Shown here piece after piece: positions 5,256 to 10,999 of a DNA stretch of 10,999 nucleotides. The notes beneath the pieces are model-generated. The model was not told the DNA's origin and did no database searches. It saw only the letters and a list, made by a program, of their open reading frames with translations. Source of the DNA: Nocardioides sp. Lineage in GTDB: Bacteria; Actinomycetota; Actinomycetes; Propionibacteriales; Nocardioidaceae. Position 1 is the first letter of the stretch. The number at the start of each line of letters is the position of its first letter. Location: assembly GCA_031177735.1 (NCBI GenBank), contig JAPSKJ010000064.1:1-10999 (forward strand). The letters are read 5' to 3'. Position numbers and translations under genes: made by a program.

Positions 5256-6712
5256 TACGGCTGGACCTCGAGACTCAGCTGACGGTCGGCCACAGCGCTG
5301 GCCATGGCCCGGTCGTGGGTGACCATCAGCAGGGCGCAGCCGATCTCGTCCAGCTCACTCATCAAGATGTCCATGGTGGCTTGCTGACTGGCGAGGTCGA
5401 GCCGTGAGGTCGCCTCGTCGGCGAAGAGCAGGGCGGGACGGGGCAGCATGGCCCGGACGATCGCGATCCGCTGCAGCTCGCCTCCCGACACCTCGGTGGG
5501 TCGCCTCTGCAGGATGCTCGGCGACAACCCGACCTTGGCCAGCAGCGCATGCACCCGCGCCTCGGGGACCTCGTAGCGCCGCATGACGTCACGGAGCGCG
5601 CGCTGGAGGGAGACTCGGCGAGGGAACGACAACCCGGGGTCCTGGTAGAGCTTCTGCAGCCGGCCATCGCCCGTGCCGGGCGCGTGGACCACCGTTCCTC
5701 GGTCTGCGGACGTGAGCCGCAACAGCACGTTGCCCAAGGTCGTCTTGCCCACGCCGCTGGGACCGGTGATCGCCCACCGCTCGCCGGCACGGATCTCGAT
5801 GTCCACGTCGTTGAACAGGGTGCGGTCGCCGTACGTCTTCGCGATCGAGTGTGCCGAGACCAGGGCTGGCACGCCGGGTTCGGCCCCCGACGCACTCGCG
5901 GTGGCCCGGCGCATCCACGGGAAGCTCCAGTTCGCTGGATCGGCCGCCACCAGCTGCCGGGTGTAGTCGTGTGCCGGGGTGGTGAGCACCTCTTCCGCCG
6001 GGCCGGACTCGACCACCGTGGCCGCGCGCATCACCATCACCGTGCCGCCGATGCGGCGAGCGAGCCGCAGGTCGTGGGTGATCATCAGCAGCAGGCCGCC
6101 CTGCGCGAGGTGGTCGTCCAGCAGCCGCGCCAGCAGCTCGAGGGCGTTGGCATCGAGCCCCTTGGACGGCTCGTCGACGATCAGGATCGACGCGCCACCG
6201 ATCGTGGCGGCCGCATAGGCCACGCGTTGGGCCATGCCGCCCGACAGTGTGTGGGGGTACGCCGACCCGGCGTTCGCGAGGCCGAAGTGATCGAGCCGCT
6301 CGTCGGCCAGGCGCAGGGCCGCGGCGTCCCGTGGCCGCCAACCGTAGGCGCCCTCGGCGACCTGCTGGCGCACCCGCATGGTGGGGTCGAGCGCCAGGGA
6401 CGGCTCCTGGGGGAGCAGCGCCAGCTCGCGTCCCCACAGGTGCCGGCGGCCGCGGCGGTCGGCGAGGTCGAAGCGCGTGGGCCCGATCGACATCGACCCC
6501 TCCGCGGTCAGCTCTGTCGGGAGGGTGCCCATCAGGGCGTGCGCGAGCACGGACTTGCCCGAGCCGCTCTCGCCGACGATCGTGAGGGCCCGCCCGGGCT
6601 CGATCCGAAGGTCGGCGACGTCGGCGAGCGTGTGCGAACCGTGACGGACGATCGCCTTCGGAACACTCAGAAGGTGGTCGGTGCGGTGGGGGGAGCGTGC
6701 GGTCTCGGTCAT
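5255..6712 (-). CDS. Fused two-domain ABC transporter ATPase (DppD-DppF type)
   Basis: 485 residues starting at ATG 6710-6712, with AAGGA 7 nt upstream. The start overlaps the stop of the DppC-type permease by one base (TGATG). It contains two complete nucleotide-binding domains. Domain 1: Walker A GESGSGKS (47-54), Q-loop Gln102, signature LSGGMAQR (156-163), Walker B ILIVDE (Asp180/Glu181), switch His213. Domain 2: Walker A GPSGVGKT (317-324), Q-loop Gln357 in YQDPGLSF, signature VSGGELQR (408-415), Walker B LLFADE (Asp432/Glu433), His466. Both sites look competent. The family powers uptake of peptides, nickel or metal chelates through Opp/Dpp/Nik permeases. Usually two separate genes encode these subunits; here one gene does. 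Being last in the operon, it should energise the two permeases encoded upstream. Confidence 0.93.
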   Translation of the reverse strand: MTETARSPHRTDHLLSVPKAIVRHGSHTLADVADLRIEPGRALTIVGESGSGKSVLAHALMGTLPTELTAEGSMSIGPTRFDLADRRGRRHLWGRELALLPQEPSLALDPTMRVRQQVAEGAYGWRPRDAAALRLADERLDHFGLANAGSAYPHTLSGGMAQRVAYAAATIGGASILIVDEPSKGLDANALELLARLLDDHLAQGGLLLMITHDLRLARRIGGTVMVMRAATVVESGPAEEVLTTPAHDYTRQLVAADPANWSFPWMRRATASASGAEPGVPALVSAHSIAKTYGDRTLFNDVDIEIRAGERWAITGPSGVGKTTLGNVLLRLTSADRGTVVHAPGTGDGRLQKLYQDPGLSFPRRVSLQRALRDVMRRYEVPEARVHALLAKVGLSPSILQRRPTEVSGGELQRIAIVRAMLPRPALLFADEATSRLDLASQQATMDILMSELDEIGCALLMVTHDRAMASAVADRQLSLEVQP

Positions 6713-7542
6713 CAGGCGTCCTTGGAGGTGCGCAGGCCCAGGAAGCAGACGGTGAGGAGGAACAGCACCCCGATCGGTGCGATCACCATCCAGGGCGCGA
6801 CGTCGTAGAAGGGGAAGGCGTCGGTGATCATCAGGCCCAGCTCGGCGCGCGGCGGCTGCAGGCCGACCTTGACGAAGCCGAGGGTCGACATCGCCAGGAT
6901 CGACGTCACCATGCCCAGCGAGGCCAGAGTGGTCAGGAGGGGACGCAGGTCGGGCCACAGGTGCTGGCGGATGATGTGCACCGGCCCGAGCCGGAGCAGC
7001 CCGGCTGCCTCCACGGCCGGGGAGCCCAGCACCAGGCTGGCTCGAGCGCGGACGACGCGGAAGTACTCCACCCACTGGGCCAGGGCCAGCCCGAGGTACA
7101 GGGCCCACAGGCTGCCGCCGGAGGCCAGCGCGGAGACGAGCAGCACCACGAGCAGGGCGGGGATCGCCACGAAGGCCTCGGAGACCGCCCGCAGGGCTGC
7201 GTCCACCCATCCGCCGAGCCACGCCGACGCGATGCCGGCAGCCGTGCCGAGGACGAGGGCGGTGGCCACGCACAGCGCGGCCAGGACGAGCGAGAGCCGG
7301 GTCGCGTGCGCCAGCCGGGCCAGGACGCTGCGGCCGTAGTCGTCGCGTCCGAGCGGTTCGGCGAGGCTGGGACTCTCGAGGTAGCGGCCCAGGTCCTGGG
7401 CGGCCGGGTCGGCGAGGACCAGTGGGCCGACGAGCGCGAACACCGCCAGCGCCAGCAGCCCCAGCGCCGCGCTGCGCCGGGCGATCGGCCGGGGGCGGCG
7501 CGGGCCGGCGGGCGCCAGCTCCTCCAGGAGAGGGGTCGTCAT
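6712..7542 (-). CDS. Opp/Dpp/Nik-type ABC permease, DppC-like
   Basis: 276 residues from ATG 7540-7542, with GGAGG 7 nt upstream. The start overlaps the stop of the DppB-type gene by four bases (ATGA). It has a typical DppC layout: a short cytoplasmic N-terminus with the first helix at about 24-46; the conserved LGRDDYGRSVLARL segment (64-77); a block of membrane helices; and the EAA loop SPAVEAAGLLRLGPVHII (174-191), which contacts the ATPase. Then come LGFVKVGLQPPRAELG (221-236), like the family's LGLGVQPPxPEWG, and a last helix near 248-270. It should pair with the DppB-like subunit to form the channel of the importer. Confidence 0.92.
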   Translation of the reverse strand: MTTPLLEELAPAGPRRPRPIARRSAALGLLALAVFALVGPLVLADPAAQDLGRYLESPSLAEPLGRDDYGRSVLARLAHATRLSLVLAALCVATALVLGTAAGIASAWLGGWVDAALRAVSEAFVAIPALLVVLLVSALASGGSLWALYLGLALAQWVEYFRVVRARASLVLGSPAVEAAGLLRLGPVHIIRQHLWPDLRPLLTTLASLGMVTSILAMSTLGFVKVGLQPPRAELGLMITDAFPFYDVAPWMVIAPIGVLFLLTVCFLGLRTSKDA

Positions 7543-8507
7543 GCGGGTGCCTCCAGACGTCGCGGGCGAGGATCGAGCCACAGCACGGCGAGGTCGACCA
7601 GGGTGTTGATGGTGACGATGAGCAGGGCGAGCGCCAGCGCGGTCGCCTGCAGGACGGGCACGTCGCGCCAGAACACGGCGTGCACCAGGGCGTGCCCGAG
7701 GCCCTGCCAGGCGAACAGGCTCTCCACGACGACGACTCCCTCGATCAGGATGACGGCCTGGACCCCGAGGTAGGGGACCAGCACGACGGCCGCGTTGCGG
7801 ACCACGTGGCGCAGCAGCACCCAGCGCTCGGCGAGCCCCTTGGTGTGGGCGAACCGGACGTAGTCGGACTGCCCGACCTCGACGACCGCGTCGCGGGTGA
7901 CCCGCGCGATGAGCCCGGACAGGCTGACGCCGAGGGTCAGGGCCGGCAGGACGATGCTGGACGCACTGCCGTGGCCGACCGCGGGCAGCAGCCCGAGCTG
8001 GGCGGAGAAGACGACGACCAGCAACAGGCCGAGCAGGAACGGCGGCACCGCGCGTACGCCCGCGACCCATCCGGTGGCGATCCGGTCGAGCACGCCGCCG
8101 GGTCGACGGGCGGCGAGCACCCCGACCGCACCGCCCAGCAGGATGGCGAGGGCCAGGGACGCCGCGGCGAGCTGCAGCGTGCCCACCAGGTAGTAGCCGA
8201 CCTCGTCGAGGACGGGGCGGGAGGTCACCAGTGACCTGCCGAAGTCGAGCTGGAGCGCGTCTGCCAGCCAGCTGCCCAGCTGCTGCCAGGCGGGCCGGTC
8301 CAGACCCAGCTCGTCGCGCACCGCGTCCGCGGCCTCCTGGTCGACGAGGTCGTAGCCGTAGCGCCCGGCCGCGATCCGGTACGCGGCGTCGCCCGGCAGG
8401 CGGCGCACGACCAGGAAGCACAGCAGGGAGACCAGCACCGCGACGCCCAGGCCCTGCGCGCTCCGGCGGGCCAGCACGACGGCCAACCCGGTGCGACGTG
8501 ACCTCAC
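7539..8507 (-). CDS. Opp/Dpp/Nik-type ABC permease, DppB-like
   Basis: 322 residues starting at GTG 8505-8507, which overlaps the stop of the binding-protein gene by four bases (GTGA). There is no strong ribosome site, so translation probably depends on coupling. The N-terminus, with helix 1 at about 18-36 and then RRLPGDAA (35-42), is typical of DppB, whose family has a related RxxPGDP-like segment after helix 1. About five further helices follow. The EAA-type loop DYVRFAHTKGLAERWVLL (215-232) binds the ATPase. The C-terminus ends just after VDLAVLWLDPRPR, another family hallmark. Length is normal for the family. It forms the membrane pore with the DppC-like protein. Confidence 0.92.
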   Translation of the reverse strand: MRSRRTGLAVVLARRSAQGLGVAVLVSLLCFLVVRRLPGDAAYRIAAGRYGYDLVDQEAADAVRDELGLDRPAWQQLGSWLADALQLDFGRSLVTSRPVLDEVGYYLVGTLQLAAASLALAILLGGAVGVLAARRPGGVLDRIATGWVAGVRAVPPFLLGLLLVVVFSAQLGLLPAVGHGSASSIVLPALTLGVSLSGLIARVTRDAVVEVGQSDYVRFAHTKGLAERWVLLRHVVRNAAVVLVPYLGVQAVILIEGVVVVESLFAWQGLGHALVHAVFWRDVPVLQATALALALLIVTINTLVDLAVLWLDPRPRRLEAPA

Positions 8508-10051
8508 GACGCCCAGCTCAGGTCGGAGATCCGCCAGCTGGTCTCCAGTGGGTCCATGACGAAGCCCTCGACCCGGTCGTTGACCGCGGCGTTCATGCGG
8601 TACCACGCCACCGGGATCAGTGGCAGCTGCTCCTGCGCGGTGCGGACGATCGACTCCCGGTGGCTGCGGGCCTCGGCGTCCGGGGCGCCGGCGAGCAGGC
8701 CCTCGATGGCGGTCTGCACGGCAGGATCGCGCCAGTTCATGACGCCCCAGTCGGAGCCCTCGGCTGCGAACACCGCCGCGATGTCGACCAGCGGGTCCGA
8801 CACCAGCGCGAAGTGCTTGGCGATGAGGGCGAGCTCGAGGGTGCCGTCGGCCTGGCCGGCCGGGATCTCGCTGGAGTTCGCCACCTCCACCTCGATGTCG
8901 ACGCCGATCTCGGCCAACGCTGCCTGGATCGCCGTCGCCAGGGCCGGCAGCTCGGTGCGATCGGGGTAGGTCAGCAGGTTCAACCGCAGTGGGCTGCCGT
9001 CCTTCTGGAGCTTGCCGTCGGGGCCGGGCGTCCACCCGGCCTCCTCGAGCAGGGCTCGAGCCGCGTCCTGGTCGTGGCCGAGCGGCTCCACGTCGGCCTG
9101 CCAGGCCGCGAGGGAGGGAGGAAGCAGCTGGGTTGCGGCCAGCTCCCGCTCGCGCAGCACCGCCTCTGCCATCGCCTCGCGGTCCAGGGCCAGGCTGAGC
9201 GCCTGGCGTACCCGCGCATCGGACAGCACCGGGTGCCCCGCGTTGACCTTCAGCAGGATGGTCCTCGGCTGGAGGCTGGACTCCATGCCCACCCCCTCGG
9301 TGGAATCGACCCGCTGGCGGCCCGCGGGCTCCAGGCCGAAGACCACGTCCGCCTGGTCGCTGACCGCCATCAGTGCCCGGGACTCCGGCCGGCCGACCGT
9401 CTGGAAGGAGACCCTCTCGATCGCCGGCTGCTCCCCGCGCCAACCGTCGAAGCGCTTGGTCTCGATCGACGCCGGCAGCTCGATCGTGGCCACCTCGTAG
9501 GGGCCGGTCCCGATGACCTCGGTGACGCGACCCTCGCCGTCATAGGCGGCCGGCGCGAGGATCGCGGTGCTGTAATGGGTCAGCACCGCAGGAAGCGTGA
9601 GGTACGGCTCCTCGAGCTCGACGACGACCGACCCGTCCTCCGCGTGGAGGTGCTCGATCGGGACATCCGCCAAGGGGCTCGCCTCCTGCGCGGCAGCCTT
9701 CTCCAGCGCGGCGACGACGGTCTCGGAGGTGAGCGCGGTGCCGTCGTGGAAGGTGGCGTCCTCGACGAGGTCGAACTCCCACTCGGTGTAGTCGGTCGAG
9801 GACGACCAGGCGGTAGCCAGGGACGGCGCGAGCTCGCCCTTGATGTCGCTGGTCACCAGCGTCTCGGAGACCTGGAGACGAGTGAAGATCTCGCCGTCCG
9901 CGGTGGGGTCGAGGCTGTGCACCTCGAACGGGCCTGCGATCCGCAGCGTGTCGGCGGGAGCCTGGGAGCCGGCTGAGCCGCCGCAGGCGCTGAGGCCGAG
10001 CGTGCCCGCGGTCACGGCGGCGGAGATGGCGAGGCGAACGGTCCGTCTCAA
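8504..10051 (-). CDS. Extracellular solute-binding lipoprotein, family 5 (DppA/NikA/OppA type)
   Basis: 515 residues from a TTG start at 10049-10051. No ATG or GTG lies in frame upstream of the signal peptide. GGAAGG (10061-10066) lies 9 nt before it. A nearer ATG at 10057-10059 is out of frame and stops after three codons. The signal peptide ends in the lipobox LSAC (Cys23), so the mature protein is a membrane-anchored lipoprotein capturing substrate outside the cell. Family 5 marks: FHDGTALTSETVVAALE (101-117), GTGPYEV (181-187) and DARVRQALSLALDREAM (278-294). Members bind oligopeptides, nickel or metal-chelate complexes, and ligand cannot be read from sequence by eye. It is first in the operon, directly behind a promoter carrying a Fur/Zur-like box, which favours a metal-related ligand. 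Confidence 0.93.
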   Translation of the reverse strand: MRRTVRLAISAAVTAGTLGLSACGGSAGSQAPADTLRIAGPFEVHSLDPTADGEIFTRLQVSETLVTSDIKGELAPSLATAWSSSTDYTEWEFDLVEDATFHDGTALTSETVVAALEKAAAQEASPLADVPIEHLHAEDGSVVVELEEPYLTLPAVLTHYSTAILAPAAYDGEGRVTEVIGTGPYEVATIELPASIETKRFDGWRGEQPAIERVSFQTVGRPESRALMAVSDQADVVFGLEPAGRQRVDSTEGVGMESSLQPRTILLKVNAGHPVLSDARVRQALSLALDREAMAEAVLRERELAATQLLPPSLAAWQADVEPLGHDQDAARALLEEAGWTPGPDGKLQKDGSPLRLNLLTYPDRTELPALATAIQAALAEIGVDIEVEVANSSEIPAGQADGTLELALIAKHFALVSDPLVDIAAVFAAEGSDWGVMNWRDPAVQTAIEGLLAGAPDAEARSHRESIVRTAQEQLPLIPVAWYRMNAAVNDRVEGFVMDPLETSWRISDLSWAS

Positions 10052-10066
10052 GGGGTCATACCTTCC
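10052..10066 (-). promoter_or_regulatory. Ribosome site deciding the TTG start of the binding protein
   Basis: On the minus strand GGAAGG (10066-10061) is followed by 9 nt and then TTG. An ATG at 10059-10057 begins only M-T-P-stop, and its TGA overlaps the TTG. It is 1 nt from the ribosome site, too close to be used normally. The TTG is therefore the better start. Weak initiation or overlap with the mini-frame could dampen operon translation. Confidence 0.5.
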
Positions 10067-10089
10067 GGAGGTGGATGCGACCCGCGAAG

Positions 10090-10116
10090 GTTATAGAGAA
10101 CGATTCTCAAGATCAA
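10090..10116 (-). promoter_or_regulatory. Promoter with overlapping Fur/Zur-like operator for the ABC operon
   Basis: Reading the minus strand, TTGATC (10116-10111) is a -35-like hexamer and TATAAC (10095-10090) a good -10, with 15 bp between. The spacer contains the perfect 5-bp-arm inverted repeat GAGAA-TCG-TTCTC (10108-10096). The 15-mer TGAGAATCGTTCTCT resembles the Fur-superfamily 7-1-7 box (TGATAATNATTATCA) and the actinobacterial Zur box as I know it (roughly TGAAAATCATTTTCA). A repressor there would block RNA polymerase, the usual arrangement for metal-loaded Zur or Fur. Transcription would start near 10083, giving a leader of about 30 nt. The stretch is AT-rich against very GC-rich surroundings, which supports a real control region. 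Zur is more likely than Fur because actinobacterial iron control generally uses DtxR/IdeR. This assignment is inference. Confidence 0.62.
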
Positions 10117-10176
10117 CTAGAGCGCTGGGGCTTCGAGGACGCGTCTGGGCCCCCACGGTGGCTCTGGAGTCGAGAA

Positions 10177-10265
10177 CTGCCGTGTGGCAGCGTCGGCGGG
10201 CGAGCCGCGAGGACTCGGGACCGAGTCCGGACGGGCGCGAGCGCCGCTCCTGCCTAGAGGCAGGA
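10177..10265. repeat. Row of four short hairpins
   Basis: Four different inverted repeats follow one another: CTGCC-GTGT-GGCAG (10177-10190), GGACTCGG-GA-CCGAGTCC (10211-10228, perfect 8-bp arms), GGCGC-GA-GCGCC (10234-10245), and TCCTGCCT-AG-AGGCAGGA (10248-10265, perfect 8-bp arms). They are unrelated in sequence. The set lies 70-170 bp upstream of the metal-box promoter. It may be a terminator cluster for transcripts arriving from the right, or a folded RNA. Confidence 0.45.
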
Positions 10266-10330
10266 ACGGGCGATGGCACGGCGCGACGGCAGCAGGCTCA
10301 ACCGCCGAGCAGGTCGGCTCCGTCGACCGT

Positions 10331-10342
10331 CCGACCGGTCGG
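10331..10342. repeat. Perfect 12-bp palindrome CCGACCGGTCGG
   Basis: The palindrome is exact over 12 bp, and a partial copy CGACCG (10324-10329) lies directly before it. It may be a protein-binding site. In sequence this GC-rich, short palindromes also arise by chance. Confidence 0.25.
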
Positions 10343-10438
10343 CGCCGCTGGCGGTCCGCCCCGCCGTCGCGTCCGCCGGCGACGGTCGGCGGCCGGCGGC
10401 TGCCGGCACGACCGGACGGCGGGAACCCCTCACGCCGC

Positions 10439-10455
10439 CGGTCCGGTCTGGACCG
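10439..10455 (-). terminator. Possible terminator hairpin after the small acidic ORF
   Basis: CGGTCC-GGTCT-GGACCG has 6-bp arms and a 5-nt loop, 20 bp beyond the stop codon of the minus-strand small ORF at 10476-10643. No U-run follows, so this rests on position and stem alone. Confidence 0.3.
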
Positions 10456-10475
10456 AGGCGCTCGCTGGCGACCGG

Positions 10476-10643
10476 TCAGTCAGGCGGCTCCTCGGCGCCC
10501 GGCACCTTCGCGTTGTGGTCGGGCACGTCGGGATCCGCCGGCGCGCCTTCGGGAGCGGGCTCGTCGGCCACCCGCTCCTCGAGCTCGTCCACTACCCGCT
10601 CAGCGTCCTGGGGCATCCGGCGCTCGGGATCCCTCTCAGTCAC
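10476..10643 (-). CDS. Small acidic hypothetical protein
   Basis: 55 residues from a GTG at 10641-10643 (V/M-TERDPERRMPQDAERVVD...). The frame stays open to an ATG at 10731-10733, but the extra residues are Cys/Arg/Pro-rich and look non-coding. Composition is strongly acidic and hydrophilic (many Glu, Asp, Pro, Ala) with one short helix-forming segment (DAERVVDELEERVADE) and a disordered tail. There are no membrane segments or known motifs. Codon use is mostly G/C-ending, as in the real genes nearby. Small acidic proteins of this sort are common and uncharacterised in actinobacteria. I see no strong ribosome site, so it may be leaderless or not real. Confidence 0.5.
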   Translation of the reverse strand: MTERDPERRMPQDAERVVDELEERVADEPAPEGAPADPDVPDHNAKVPGAEEPPD

Positions 10644-10999
10644 GGCACACCGTCGCAATCCTCGGTCGGGGTCGAGCTCGCAGATCGGAGTGCCGGCACG
10701 GCCGGCCGGCGGCCGGTGGCAGCTCCCGTGCACTCACTCAGCATCCCTCACCGTCGCGCGTGGACCGCCCCGGCGAGTCCTTGCCGAGGCACGCCGCGGA
10801 GTCCCCAGCGGCGAGCTCCAGTACCCAGCGAACGATGGCGCCACTCGGCCACCCAGCTGCGGGAGACGGGTTGGTGTGGCGTGCCGCAGCTTCTTTCCGC
10901 CCCGTGTCGATGCGCGAACCGTGGCGCGTTGAGGCTGCGATCGACGTGGTCGATGGCCGGGTTCAGCGATACGAATGAGAGAACCGACGTGACGTCTTG
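10644..10999. other. Right-end stretch without a convincing gene
   Basis: About 356 bp with no frame showing recognisable protein features on either strand. A minus-strand frame is open from the right edge to a stop at 10748-10750, but its product is Arg/His/Gly-rich and unrecognised. The segment 10690-10720 is dense in GGCCGG/GCCGGC palindromes. A GTG at 10989-10991 could start a plus-strand gene beyond the window, without a clear ribosome site. Confidence 0.5.

Larger units (their letters stand above)
10117..10475. other. Non-coding stretch upstream of the ABC operon promoter
   Basis: About 360 bp with no convincing gene. Open frames across it encode Arg/Pro/Ala-rich sequence without domains. 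The left half holds a row of hairpins (10177-10265). The right half is extremely GC-rich with palindromes at 10331-10342 and 10439-10455. It lies downstream of the small ORF at 10476-10643 and upstream of the operon promoter, so terminator function is plausible. Confidence 0.55.

Noticed and set aside
8231..9976. Long plus-strand open frame antisense to the binding-protein gene
   Set aside because: The minus strand encodes a lipoprotein with lipobox and family 5 motifs. The plus frame has no recognisable features.
10750..10865. tRNA-like segment on the minus strand (GGTGGCCGAGTGGCGCC, like a Ser/Leu tRNA D-arm)
   Set aside because: No anticodon stem, TpsiC arm or acceptor complement follows at the right distances.
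10184..10978. Plus-strand open frames of 264 and 219 codons at the right end
   Set aside because: Both are Arg/Ala/Pro/Ser-rich low-complexity products that overlap each other in different frames, as expected from GC-rich non-coding DNA.
10748..10999. Minus-strand frame open from the right edge to a stop at 10748
   Set aside because: Its last 50 residues are Arg/Gly/His-rich and non-protein-like, and no family is recognisable. A gene end entering the window is unlikely.
10989..10999. GTG near the right edge as start of a plus-strand gene
   Set aside because: Only three codons are visible and the upstream GAGAGAACC is a poor ribosome site.
1..10999. CRISPR array, insertion sequence, phage or plasmid genes
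   Set aside because: No regularly spaced direct repeats, transposase or integrase motifs, or long terminal inverted repeats were found. All recognised genes look chromosomal and compositionally alike.

Overview
The window is very GC-rich with strong G/C preference at third codon positions. Its gene types (a secreted GH6-like protein, a DUF378 protein, a non-sporulator spore photoproduct lyase homologue, GTG/TTG starts) point to a high-GC actinobacterium. A Nocardioides-like member of the Propionibacteriales is my best guess from resemblance alone, since no marker gene is present.

Layout. Positions 1-841 (minus) hold the N-terminal part of a secreted glycoside hydrolase family 6-like protein that runs off the left edge. 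Positions 1012-2121 (minus) encode a radical-SAM protein of the spore photoproduct lyase family. Positions 2221-2427 (minus) encode a small DUF378 membrane protein, and 2535-3317 (minus) a secreted, helix-rich, Lys/Arg/Ala-rich protein I do not recognise. A 353-bp divergent gap with several inverted repeats separates it from the one plus-strand gene, 3671-5230. That gene is a fusion of an N-terminal hemerythrin/HHE domain to a hormone-sensitive-lipase type alpha/beta hydrolase with a complete catalytic triad.

Positions 5255-10051 (minus) form one tightly overlapping Opp/Dpp/Nik-type ABC importer operon: lipoprotein substrate-binding protein, DppB-type permease, DppC-type permease, and a single ATPase fusing the DppD- and DppF-like subunits. 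Every junction overlaps (4, 4 and 1 bases), so the genes are probably translationally coupled. Upstream of the first gene, a TTGATC/TATAAC promoter brackets a Fur-superfamily-like inverted repeat (10096-10108). The most economical reading is metal-responsive repression, with Zur the most likely regulator in an actinobacterium. The importer would then handle a metal or metal-chelate rather than bulk peptides. This is the most interesting inference in the window and is untested.

The right end (10117-10999) is mostly non-coding or poorly coding. It holds a row of small hairpins (10177-10265), a few more dyads, and one plausible 55-codon acidic ORF (10476-10643, minus). I see no transposase, integrase, CRISPR array, rRNA or convincing tRNA. 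No clearly novel multi-gene system is evident. The best leads are the metal-box importer operon, the hemerythrin-hydrolase fusion, and the GH6 homologue that lacks a canonical catalytic-site motif.
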